Source of the DNA: Thermodesulfobacteriales bacterium
GTDB lineage: Bacteria > Desulfobacterota > Thermodesulfobacteria > Thermodesulfobacteriales > Thermodesulfatatoraceae
Length of the DNA: 6,245 nt
Assembly (NCBI GenBank): GCA_026985945.1
Contig: JALSPN010000276.1
Span: 1 to 6,245 of the forward strand
Direction: 5' to 3'
This document shows, piece after piece, positions 1 through 6,245 of the stretch (positions are counted from its first letter, which is position 1; every line of letters begins with the position of its first letter). Position numbers and translations under genes: made by a program. Below the pieces are notes generated by a model. The model was not told the origin of the DNA, ran no database searches, and saw only the letters and a list, made by a program, of their open reading frames with translations.

Positions 1-1
1 A

Positions 2-1021
2 AGCTCTATTCCTTCCAGAGCCAGGCTTCTTTTGATCGTAGAGCCCAAGGAGTTAAATGATCGCCAACTCTACGAGATCGAACGCTTTTTGCGTGGTGGG
101 CATCCGGTCATCATCGCCGCTCAGGGTTTCAAGTATTCCTACAATCCGGGGCCAGAGGGTGAAATAGTGGCCTTTCCCATGAAAGAGCCCCTGGCTATCA
201 ACAGGTGGCTCAAAAGGATAGGCCTTGAGATTGACGAAAGGCATCTCTTTGACGAGCAGAGTGTGGTGCTTGCCCTTTCCATTCCGCGAAGGATCGGCAT
301 GTTTACCGCTATCGTGCGTCAGCCGGTGCGTTTTCCCATGCAAATCCAGATTTTACCCCCGCAGATGAACCAGAAACTTTCGGTTACCAGCCGCCTTAAC
401 GGGTTGCTTTATCTCTGGGGAAGTGCCCTCAAAGTCTCGAAAGAAAAGCTTGAGAAAGAAGGCCTTGTGCTTGAAGAGCTCTTTCATTCAAGCCCCCGTT
501 CCTGGCTCCATCCTTTTAGCCCCGGGCCTTTAAAGGCTGAAGGGTTAAGGCCTCAAAAGGGTGATCTCACCGGGCCTTTTCCCCTGGCGGTGATGGTTTC
601 CGGAAAGTTTCCGCGCACCTTCAAGAAGATCCCTCCCTGGCCTGAGGATAAAAAAGAAAAAAAGGAAAAGAAAAAGGCTGCTGAAACCAAACCTGAGAAA
701 GATCTAACGGTAGCCAGAGAGAGCCACCTGGTTCTCGTGGGTTCCAGTGAAATGTTTGCCGACACCGCTATTCAGGCCTTTAGCAACGCCCTTTTTCTGG
801 CCAACCTGGTGGAAAGCCTCTCTCTTGGAGAGGAGCTTCTCTACATTCGGGCCAAGACCCAGGTGCAGCGTTATCTTCCGGAACTCAGTGATCGGCAAAA
901 ATTTTTCTGGCGTTTGGTGGTTACCTTTCTTCCTCCGTCTCTCTGGATAGGTTTTGGGCTCCTGCACGCTGTAAGACGCCGAAGACGCCGGGAACATTAT
1001 CTCCGGAGGAGGAAAGTATGA
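2..1021 (+). CDS. GldG-like ABC transporter auxiliary subunit, 5'-truncated
   Basis: The reading frame is open from base 2 to the TGA at 1019-1021, so this is the C-terminal part (339 residues visible) of a longer protein. The TTG at 32 is probably internal, because the ten codons before it continue the same fold, leading into LLLIVEPKELND and then a Gly-Gly turn (RFLRGGHP). That strand-helix pattern is typical of the GldG/ABC_transp_aux family, extracytoplasmic partners of a GldA/GldF-type ATPase and permease. Counting from the TTG, a Lys/Glu-rich linker lies near residues 203-224. It is followed by the family's conserved end: VLVGSSEMFADTA, then AFSNALFLANLVESL. One membrane helix follows near 293-313, then a run of arginines, giving a cytoplasmic C-terminus. 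The ATPase and permease genes would lie upstream of the window. The stop codon overlaps the next start (ATGA). The transported substrate is unknown. The family call is from recognition of the pattern, not from a search. Confidence 0.8.
   Translation, partial: SSIPSRARLLLIVEPKELNDRQLYEIERFLRGGHPVIIAAQGFKYSYNPGPEGEIVAFPMKEPLAINRWLKRIGLEIDERHLFDEQSVVLALSIPRRIGMFTAIVRQPVRFPMQIQILPPQMNQKLSVTSRLNGLLYLWGSALKVSKEKLEKEGLVLEELFHSSPRSWLHPFSPGPLKAEGLRPQKGDLTGPFPLAVMVSGKFPRTFKKIPPWPEDKKEKKEKKKAAETKPEKDLTVARESHLVLVGSSEMFADTAIQAFSNALFLANLVESLSLGEELLYIRAKTQVQRYLPELSDRQKFFWRLVVTFLPPSLWIGFGLLHAVRRRRRREHYLRRRKV
1005..1012 (+). promoter_or_regulatory. Ribosome binding site for the DUF4340 gene
   Basis: GGAGGAGG ends five bases before the ATG at 1018. 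It lies inside the last codons of the GldG-like gene, where it helps encode the Arg-rich tail. It supports the chosen start and translational coupling across the ATGA overlap. Confidence 0.85.
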
Positions 1022-1938
1022 GCAGAAAAACGGCCCTGATTTTAGGTCTTTTTTTCCTGGCAAGTTTTTTGTTCTATCTTGGCGTTACCCGGGAAAAACA
1101 CGAGGGGGCAAAAACCCTCTTAACACCTCTGGGAAGGGAAATCTTTAAAGAAGCCGATTTTATCGAGATCTACCAGGGTAAAGAAAAAAAAGGTTTTAAG
1201 CTTGAGCGTGAAGGAGAGCGCTGGATTCTCCTTTCTGATTTTCGTAAACCGGCAAAAGACAGCCTGGTTGAGGATTTTTTAAAGACCCTTGCTTCTTTAT
1301 CCGGAGAGGAGAGGGCTTCCGGGGAAAAGTATTTTTCCCGTTTCGGAGTGGATCAAGATCAGGGTCTTCATATAGTGCTCAAAAAAGACGGAAAAGTCCT
1401 GGCCCATTTTATTCTAGGAAGGAGAGGGCCTCAGTGGGAAAGTTCTTTTTTGCGTCTGGAAGGAGAAAAGAAGATATATCTGGTGCCGACCAATCTTTTG
1501 GCCAAACTTGAGATCTGGGAGGACAAACCTGCCCCCCCTCAGGAAAAGGCCTTTCTGGATCTTGAAGTCTTAAGCCTTCCACTTGACGAAATAAAAGAAC
1601 TGTCCTTTGAGGGCCCGCAAATTTCCTGGCGTCTTAAACGGGAGGATAAGAAGTTTGTCTTTCAAAAAGACAAAAGGGAGCGGGAAATATCTTTTCTGGA
1701 AGGCAAAAAGTTTTTGCGAAAGCTTTTTCCTCTCCTGGCCGAAGAGGTGGTCTCGCCTCAAGAGTTTAAGAAGCCTGAAGCTACCCTAACCTATGTTTTG
1801 AGAAATGGCCTCCGGGGGAGGCTTTATCTTGGGTGCCAGCAAAAGGCCTGCCTGGTAAAAAAGAGGGAGTTTGTTTTCAGGGTAAAGAAAGAAAACCTGA
1901 AACCGCTTTTTGAACCCGGGATTAAGGGGCAGAAATAG
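1018..1938 (+). CDS. DUF4340 domain protein, membrane-anchored partner of the GldG-like subunit
   Basis: This 306-residue protein has an N-terminal signal-anchor helix (about residues 6-23, ALILGLFFLASFLFYLGV) after an Arg-Lys start. It has no lipobox Cys, so it is probably tethered with the bulk outside the cytoplasm. The rest is Lys/Glu-rich beta-strand sequence arranged as two related halves, about 45-165 and 175-300. Each half runs from a strand and a 'KLERE/RLKRE' segment to a 'VLKKDGK' or 'VLRNGLR' hairpin and then a 'YLVPTNLLAKL' or 'FRVKKENLKPL' ending. This duplicated layout, and the position right after a GldG-like gene, fit DUF4340 proteins, which commonly follow GldG in such ABC loci. 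The ATG at 1018 is fixed by the strong ribosome binding site and the four-base overlap with the preceding stop. No catalytic motif is visible. The biochemical role of the family is not established. Confidence 0.82.
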   Translation: MSRKTALILGLFFLASFLFYLGVTREKHEGAKTLLTPLGREIFKEADFIEIYQGKEKKGFKLEREGERWILLSDFRKPAKDSLVEDFLKTLASLSGEERASGEKYFSRFGVDQDQGLHIVLKKDGKVLAHFILGRRGPQWESSFLRLEGEKKIYLVPTNLLAKLEIWEDKPAPPQEKAFLDLEVLSLPLDEIKELSFEGPQISWRLKREDKKFVFQKDKREREISFLEGKKFLRKLFPLLAEEVVSPQEFKKPEATLTYVLRNGLRGRLYLGCQQKACLVKKREFVFRVKKENLKPLFEPGIKGQK

Positions 1939-1949
1939 AACCAGCCGGT

Positions 1950-4256
1950 TTATCTGATAGAGACGGCCCTTATCTGTTTGAGGTCGGTGTGTCCGGCGAG
2001 GACCTTCCAGATACCGTCCTGTTTAAGGGTTAACATCCCGGCCCGCATGGCTGCTTCCCTGATTTGATGGACCGGGGCGTTTTTGACGATTAGCTGGCGG
2101 ATTTCGTCGTTAGCTACCAGGAGTTCGTGCACGGCCAGACGGCCACGATAGCCGGTGTTATTACAGTAAGAGCAACCTCTGGCCCTGAAAAGCGTTGCCT
2201 TTTCAAAGGCTTCGGGTGTAAGGGGGGTGGTGGGATGATCCCCGTATTCCTCGATCAAAAGTTCTATCTCTTTCTCTGAAGGTTGATAAGGCTCCTTGCA
2301 ACGAGGACAGAGCCTTTTGGCCAGACGCTGGGCCAGGATCCCCAGGAGGGCATCGGCAAAGTTATAAGGATCCATCCCCATCCCCAGAAGACGGGTAACG
2401 GTCTCTGGGGCACTGTTGGTGTGAAGGGTGGTAAAGACCAGATGCCCGGTGAGAGAGGCCTCAATCACCGTGCGGGCGGTCTCTTCGTCTCGGGTCTCAC
2501 CTATCATTATGATATCCGGATCTGCCCGCAGGAAGGCCCTCAAAATTCGCGCAAAATCAAGGCCGATCTTGGGCTTTACCTGGACCTGTCTTAAGCCGTC
2601 CTGGACTATTTCTACCGGGTCCTCAGCCGTCCAGATCTTTTTGTTGGGCCGGTTGATGTATTTGAGGGCGGCGTGAAGGGTGGTAGTCTTTCCAGAGCCG
2701 GTGGGCCCCACTACCAGGATGAGGCCGTATGGCATCTCGATGAGTTTTTTGAATTGTTCGAGATACTCCGGGCGGAGGCCTATCTCGTCAAGGGGCATGG
2801 CGTCCACCGCGGCCAGAATTCGCATTACCACGTCTTCGTTGTTTTCAATGGTGGGGATGGTGGCCACCCGGACTTCAAAAAAGTGGCCGTTTTTAAGGCG
2901 AAATTTTATTTTGCCGTCCTGCGGAAGCCTTCTTTCCGCAATATCAAGTCCGGCCATGATTTTGTAGCGCGAAACAAGGGGCCTTTTGTAAGCATAAGGG
3001 ATTTTTTTGAAGAGGTGACACTCTCCATCTATACGGAGCCGAATCTGGGCTCCCCGTTTGCCGGGCAAGGACTCCAGGTGAATGTCGGAAGCTCCACGGC
3101 GGTAGGCTTCTTCGAGAATATGATTTGCCAGCTGGACGACAACGCTATCTGCAAGTTCTTCTTCGCTTACGTCCTGATCTTCCTCTTCGGCTACTCCCTC
3201 CAGTTCTTCAAGGGGTTCAGGGAGGTCAAAGTCGCTTTTTCCGTAAAAATAGTCGATAAATTTATAAATATCTTCCTTGATCCCGACGCGGATCTCGAAG
3301 CGATCCGCCTTGAGGACCTGGCGAATCATATCGAGCCGGAGGGTGTCTGAAGGGTCATCTATGAGCAAGATGATGCGGTCATTCTCTTCGGCAATAGGGA
3401 TGCATACATTCTGACGGAAAAATTGCTCTTTAATTCCTTCAATGCAGGAAGGTTTGGGGCCAAGTTCTAATTCGTTAAATTCTACAAAGGGATAGCCATA
3501 ATATTCTTCTAGGGCTTTACCAATTTCATCTTTGGGGATACCGAAGTTTTCTATCAGGACGTTTTCGATACTTTGATTTTTTTCTTTGGCCAGACGGGTG
3601 GCTTCGTCGTAAGTCTTCTCGTCCAGCAATCCTTTGCTGAAAAGTGATTGTAAACGTCCATACTTGCTCTGAAACTCCTTTAACTTTTCGATTTTTGCGG
3701 CGACATCCTGGTAAGAAGAATTGTAGTGATAGGCGTTGCTGTAGGCCTCAAGGGCCTCTTTAAAATTTTGTATTTTTTCATAGATTTGCCCCAGGAAATA
3801 ATTAAAGGCGGCTTTTTCATCAATGGTGAGGCCTGGGAGTTCAAGGGCCATTTTTACTACGGAGATGGCCTCTTCAGGTCTTCCTAAGGCCAAAAGGCAT
3901 TCGGCAAGCCCCCGATAGATTTCAGGCTCCTGATGGCCCTCATCTACCAGGCGTTGAAATATTTCGAGAGCCTCTTCAAAAAAACCCCCTTCTTTGAGAA
4001 CTTGGGCTTCCTGGAGGGTTTCTTCAAGCGGGGTTTCAACCTCGATTTCCAGATCGTCTTCGATCTCTTTTTGGGCTTTCAGGTCTTTTAGTTCCTGGAT
4101 GCGGGCGCGAACTTTTTGATAGAAGCCGTTTTCCTGGCCTTTTTCTTCAAGTTTTGAAAGAAGGGCTTCAAAGGCCAGAATGGCTTCGTCATAAAGACCC
4201 TGTTCGGCGTAAATTTCGGCTTCGCGAAATATTTGCTCAAATTCTTGCTCTGTCAT
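1950..4256 (-). CDS. GspE/PilB-type assembly ATPase with N-terminal TPR region
   Basis: This 768-residue cytoplasmic ATPase belongs to the type II secretion / type IV pilus family, hexameric motors that drive pseudopilus or pilus extension. From the N-terminus I see about four TPR-like helical pairs (near 8-36, 80-108, 111-140 and 148-178) with an acidic segment at 62-78. A GspE/MshE-type N-terminal domain follows (about 200-335), then the motor. Motor motifs are intact: Walker A GPTGSGKTT (517-525), Asp box IWTAEDPVE (541-549), Walker B DPDIIMIGETRD with Glu587, and His box LTGHLVFTTLHTN (602-614). The four zinc cysteines are Cys650, Cys653, Cys695 and Cys698, a set that marks GspE/PilB rather than the retraction ATPase PilT. 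PilB proteins are usually near 570 residues; the excess is the TPR region. The start overlaps the preceding stop as TAATG and has no clear Shine-Dalgarno sequence, so reinitiation is likely. No inner-membrane platform (PilC/GspF) or pilin gene is in the window, so pilus and secretion roles cannot be told apart. Confidence 0.92.
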   Translation of the reverse strand: MTEQEFEQIFREAEIYAEQGLYDEAILAFEALLSKLEEKGQENGFYQKVRARIQELKDLKAQKEIEDDLEIEVETPLEETLQEAQVLKEGGFFEEALEIFQRLVDEGHQEPEIYRGLAECLLALGRPEEAISVVKMALELPGLTIDEKAAFNYFLGQIYEKIQNFKEALEAYSNAYHYNSSYQDVAAKIEKLKEFQSKYGRLQSLFSKGLLDEKTYDEATRLAKEKNQSIENVLIENFGIPKDEIGKALEEYYGYPFVEFNELELGPKPSCIEGIKEQFFRQNVCIPIAEENDRIILLIDDPSDTLRLDMIRQVLKADRFEIRVGIKEDIYKFIDYFYGKSDFDLPEPLEELEGVAEEEDQDVSEEELADSVVVQLANHILEEAYRRGASDIHLESLPGKRGAQIRLRIDGECHLFKKIPYAYKRPLVSRYKIMAGLDIAERRLPQDGKIKFRLKNGHFFEVRVATIPTIENNEDVVMRILAAVDAMPLDEIGLRPEYLEQFKKLIEMPYGLILVVGPTGSGKTTTLHAALKYINRPNKKIWTAEDPVEIVQDGLRQVQVKPKIGLDFARILRAFLRADPDIIMIGETRDEETARTVIEASLTGHLVFTTLHTNSAPETVTRLLGMGMDPYNFADALLGILAQRLAKRLCPRCKEPYQPSEKEIELLIEEYGDHPTTPLTPEAFEKATLFRARGCSYCNNTGYRGRLAVHELLVANDEIRQLIVKNAPVHQIREAAMRAGMLTLKQDGIWKVLAGHTDLKQIRAVSIR

Positions 4257-4258
4257 TA
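4254..4258 (-). promoter_or_regulatory. TAATG stop-start junction, translational coupling
   Basis: The stop codon of the 433-residue gene (TAA) and the start codon of the ATPase (ATG) share one base. The bases upstream read ATCCTTAAAGTG and contain no convincing Shine-Dalgarno sequence. The ATPase is therefore probably translated mainly by ribosomes that have just ended on the upstream gene, which would tie its amount to that protein. Confidence 0.65.
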
Positions 4259-5557
4259 CACTTTAAGGATCGGAAATTCTCGCTCTCTGATAAATACCGA
4301 AAGGCCATCTCCTTTGGTTACGAAATAAGCATCTTCAGGAATAGTAAAAGGAGAGGCCTCATCCGCAAGAATCACCCCCCCTTTTTCTTTTTCCCAGAGA
4401 ATCAAAATTACCCGAGGATTTTGGCTGCGCTTTAAAACGGGGAGCGTAAGCTGTCGAAGCTCTTTTTCGGCTTTTTGGGAAAGCTCACCTGAGAGTTTGT
4501 TCTTGAGTTTGACGAAAGAAAAATAGACCCAGAACCCCAGAAGAAGCTTGAGAGGGAACCCTCCGTTTATCTTTGAGAGCCAATTTTCTTTAAAAGCCCC
4601 GTAATAAGCCACTTGTTCCTGTGGAACGAGGAAATCTTTTTCATCCAGAAGTAGATGATAAGCTTCTTTGAAAGCCCCCTTTTCTTGTAAGGGTGGTTTA
4701 GCAGAAAAAGTTTTAGTTTTCGAAACTTTGGGTCTCTTTCTTAATTTGGCGAGGGTTTTTTCTTTGATTTTTGCCAGATCAGGTCTTTCTTCTCCAGGTA
4801 AGAGGGCCAGAGCATCTTCAATTTCTTTTAGGGCCTTCTGGCAGACTAAATACCAGGCCTTCATCTTGGGAGAACGTCCAAAGAGCCATTCGAGCATGAG
4901 GAAACGCTGATAATCTTGTAAGAGCTGGGAGACGAGTTGTTCCCGTAATTTTTTCTCCTGGTCCTGTGGGGTGGTGGCTTTCTTAAGGCCCTGTAAGGCT
5001 CTTTCAAGATGTCTATAATAGGGTTCGCTTTCCTTACCGTGGACCGCAATAAGGTTAAGAGCTACGATACCCTGGTGTAGAAAATGCAACCATTCTGGAC
5101 GGGCTTCATGAGCTCGGTCTTTAAGCCAAGTCCCTACCTCGTGAAGGAGTTCAAAGATAGGATGGAGTTCTTGAGGGGCCTTTTCTTTGGCCTCCTCAAG
5201 GGCGGTCAGAAATTCGAAAGAAGTTTCAGGTGTGACTTCCCATTCAAGTCCTAGCAGAGCAGCGGCCAATTTTTCAAGATCTTTCTGGGTAAGCCCCGAA
5301 TCCGGCGAAGAATCATCTATTTCCAAAGGAGATTCTATAATTTCATCTATGTTAGGAAAATCAATTACTTTGTTTTCTTCTTTTGAAATCTTTTTTCCGG
5401 CTACTTCTAGCTCTAAGGGCTCAAGTTCAAGAGAAGTTTTTAAGGAATCATCTTCTATGACTTCCGCTTCTTTGGTTGGACTTTCTACTTTTCCGAAAAT
5501 TTCATCAATGGCCTTATCAACGGCCAATTCGAAATCTTTATCGTTAGGAAGACTCAT
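4256..5557 (-). CDS. Uncharacterised helical protein between MglA-like GTPase and PilB-like ATPase
   Basis: I do not recognise a named family for this 433-residue protein. It has no signal peptide and no clear membrane helix; the hydrophobic stretch near 335-349 (PLKLLLGFWVYFSFV) is short and more likely a buried helix. Residues 1-90 are acidic, low in complexity and probably disordered, with a short helix at the extreme N-terminus (KDFELAVDKAIDEIFGKV). Residues 89-250 are strongly helical, beginning LEKLAAALLGLEWEVTPE and rich in conserved-looking Trp, Leu and Glu. A basic linker (about 262-285, KLRKRPKVSKTKT) leads to a second helical part (about 295-375). The last 55 residues look like beta strands (RVILILWEKEKGGVIL, DGLSVFIREREFPILKV), a little like one half of a CheW-type fold, though this is weak. 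The start is supported by a strong ribosome binding site and the ATGA overlap with the GTPase gene. Context suggests an adaptor or regulator linking the GTPase with the ATPase. That is inference from position only. Confidence 0.85.
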   Translation of the reverse strand: MSLPNDKDFELAVDKAIDEIFGKVESPTKEAEVIEDDSLKTSLELEPLELEVAGKKISKEENKVIDFPNIDEIIESPLEIDDSSPDSGLTQKDLEKLAAALLGLEWEVTPETSFEFLTALEEAKEKAPQELHPIFELLHEVGTWLKDRAHEARPEWLHFLHQGIVALNLIAVHGKESEPYYRHLERALQGLKKATTPQDQEKKLREQLVSQLLQDYQRFLMLEWLFGRSPKMKAWYLVCQKALKEIEDALALLPGEERPDLAKIKEKTLAKLRKRPKVSKTKTFSAKPPLQEKGAFKEAYHLLLDEKDFLVPQEQVAYYGAFKENWLSKINGGFPLKLLLGFWVYFSFVKLKNKLSGELSQKAEKELRQLTLPVLKRSQNPRVILILWEKEKGGVILADEASPFTIPEDAYFVTKGDGLSVFIREREFPILKV

Positions 5558-6198
5558 AACATTCCTCCTTGGGCCTGAGCCTGGGTTTGGCCGAAGACAT
5601 ATTTGCGGGCCACATATTTGACCGTGCGCTTACTTATTTCTTTTAGAGTTTCAAAGACTCCGATCCCTTTAATGGCTGCCGCTTCAAAATAAGGAGCCCT
5701 GAGTTCTCGATTGAGATCGTTTTCAAGCTCTTCGATGGTGAGAAGAGGAATATTGGCACTGATCAGGTCTCGTTTGTTATACTGGAAAACCAGGGGTAGA
5801 TCTTCAAGCTTCAGACCATATTCTTTGAGGTTGTTTCGGAGGTCTAAAAGGCTTTCGATGTTTTTTTCACGCCTTTTTCGGAGGGAATCGGCCACGAAAA
5901 CGATTCCATCCACTCCCTTTAAGACCAGTTTTCTGGTGGCCCGGTAGTGGGATTGACCAGGCACGGTGTAAAGCTGGATCCTGATGTCTAAGCCCTGGAT
6001 TTTCCCCAGATTGATAGGAAGAAGATCAAAAAATAGGGTCCTTTCGCCTTTAGTTTCGATAGTAAGGAGTTTACCCCGATATTTTTCAGAGACAGCATTA
6101 TAAATATAAAAAAGATTTGTGGTCTTCCCGCACCGCCCTGGCCCGTAATAGACGATTTTGCAGTGGATTTCCTTCCGGTTGAGATCGATTAATGCCAT
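5554..6198 (-). CDS. mglA: MglA-type small Ras-like GTPase
   Basis: This 214-residue protein is a close relative of Myxococcus MglA, the GTP/GDP switch that sets cell polarity and controls type IV pili and gliding. The GTP-binding motifs are intact: P-loop GPGRCGKTT (19-27), TVPGQ (78-82), NKRD (141-144) and a G5-like segment EAAAIKGIG (172-180). From memory of the Myxococcus sequence, the hallmark residues sit at the same numbers: Thr78 in place of the usual Ras Asp, the catalytic-loop Arg53 in GERTLFFD, and Gln82. It should therefore hydrolyse GTP, probably with help from an MglB/roadblock-type partner, which is not seen in the window. It carries a tail about 20 residues longer than Myxococcus MglA, ending in a Gln/Ala-rich stretch (FGQTQAQAQGGML). 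The ATG at 6196-6198 is the most upstream possible start, because an in-frame TGA lies two codons before it. The gene is the first complete one of a coupled operon with the unknown protein and the TPR-ATPase. Confidence 0.93.
   Translation of the reverse strand: MALIDLNRKEIHCKIVYYGPGRCGKTTNLFYIYNAVSEKYRGKLLTIETKGERTLFFDLLPINLGKIQGLDIRIQLYTVPGQSHYRATRKLVLKGVDGIVFVADSLRKRREKNIESLLDLRNNLKEYGLKLEDLPLVFQYNKRDLISANIPLLTIEELENDLNRELRAPYFEAAAIKGIGVFETLKEISKRTVKYVARKYVFGQTQAQAQGGML
5564..5570 (-). promoter_or_regulatory. Ribosome binding site for the 433-residue protein, inside the mglA end
   Basis: On the minus strand AAGGAGG lies six bases before the ATG at 5555-5557. It is encoded by the Gln-Gly-Gly codons that end the GTPase gene. 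Strong pairing and the ATGA overlap fix the start of the downstream gene. Confidence 0.88.
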
Positions 6199-6201
6199 CT
6201 C

Positions 6202-6208
6202 TCACCTT
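6202..6208 (-). promoter_or_regulatory. Ribosome binding site for the MglA-like GTPase
   Basis: On the minus strand AAGGTGA is followed three bases later by the ATG at 6196-6198. It is a moderate Shine-Dalgarno match. It supports the start, which is also bounded by an in-frame TGA just upstream. Confidence 0.7.
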
Positions 6209-6212
6209 TCAT

Positions 6213-6245
6213 TTATTAGGGTCCCGGTTTAATCGCTTTCCGTAA
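6213..6245 (-). CDS. Possible 3' end of an upstream gene in the same operon
   Basis: Reading leftwards from the window edge, one frame gives nine codons (LRKAIKPGP) and then two consecutive TAA stops, 14 bases before the GTPase start. Tandem stops placed just before a ribosome binding site look like a real gene end, and MglA genes are often preceded by an MglB/roadblock gene. Nine codons are far too few to name a product or to rule out chance, so this is tentative. Confidence 0.3.

Noticed and set aside
704..1063. Open frame (119 codons) on the - strand opposite the GldG-like and DUF4340 genes
   Set aside because: It spans the junction of two well-supported genes on the other strand, and its translation resembles no known domain.
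1184..1191. Run of eight A in the DUF4340 gene as a frameshift site or sequencing error
   Set aside because: The reading frame continues normally through it (GKEKKGF), and the protein matches the expected two-half layout on both sides, so nothing needs explaining.
1939..1950. AACCAGCCGGTT as a bidirectional terminator
   Set aside because: The stem has only four pairs and is not followed by a T-run in either direction.
2673..3350. Long open frame (225 codons) on the + strand opposite the ATPase gene
   Set aside because: It is antisense to the ATPase motor and N-terminal domain, whose motifs are intact. The translation shows no recognisable domain and no ribosome binding site was evident. It is a shadow of codon bias.
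5187..5621. Serine-rich open frame (144 codons) on the + strand
   Set aside because: It is the antisense image of the Glu/Asp-rich N-terminus of the 433-residue protein (GAA/GAT codons read as TTC/ATC or TCT), a common artefact.
6191..6212. Alternative upstream ATG at 6210-6212 on the minus strand as the GTPase start
   Set aside because: It is out of frame with the GTPase and reaches a stop after seven codons.
6199..6245. Promoter for the GTPase operon
   Set aside because: Only 47 bases are available and no convincing -35/-10 pair is seen. The possible upstream gene end suggests the real promoter lies outside the window.

Overview
The window looks like ordinary chromosomal DNA from a thermophilic, anaerobic bacterium of the Thermodesulfobacteriota or a related deltaproteobacterial-type lineage. 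This is inferred from the gene set, the Lys/Glu-rich proteins, the moderate G+C content and the frequent AGG, CTT and AAG codons. No marker gene fixes the taxonomy. The DNA is almost fully coding. I see no rRNA, tRNA, CRISPR array, insertion sequence or long intergenic region.

Region 1 (about 1-1938, + strand) is the 3' end of an operon for a GldG-type ABC transporter. A 5'-truncated GldG-like auxiliary subunit overlaps by four bases (ATGA) with a membrane-anchored DUF4340 protein. The ATPase and permease genes expected upstream lie outside the window.

Region 2 (1950-6198, - strand) is a three-gene, translationally coupled operon, read leftwards. First comes an MglA-type small GTPase (5554-6198). 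It overlaps by four bases with an unrecognised 433-residue, mostly helical cytoplasmic protein (4256-5557). That gene overlaps by one base (TAATG) with a 768-residue GspE/PilB-type secretion or pilus ATPase carrying an extra N-terminal TPR region (1950-4256). Nine codons and two stop codons at the right edge may be the end of another gene of the same operon.

The main point of interest is region 2. In Myxococcus xanthus, MglA-GTP marks the leading pole and promotes type IV pilus assembly through the separate TPR protein SgmX. Here an MglA relative is co-translated with an assembly ATPase that carries TPR repeats on the same chain, with an unknown protein between them. I infer a compact GTPase-to-pilus (or secretion) control module in which the fused TPRs, the unknown protein, or both, link the GTPase to the motor. 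The two operons converge with only 11 bases between their stop codons.
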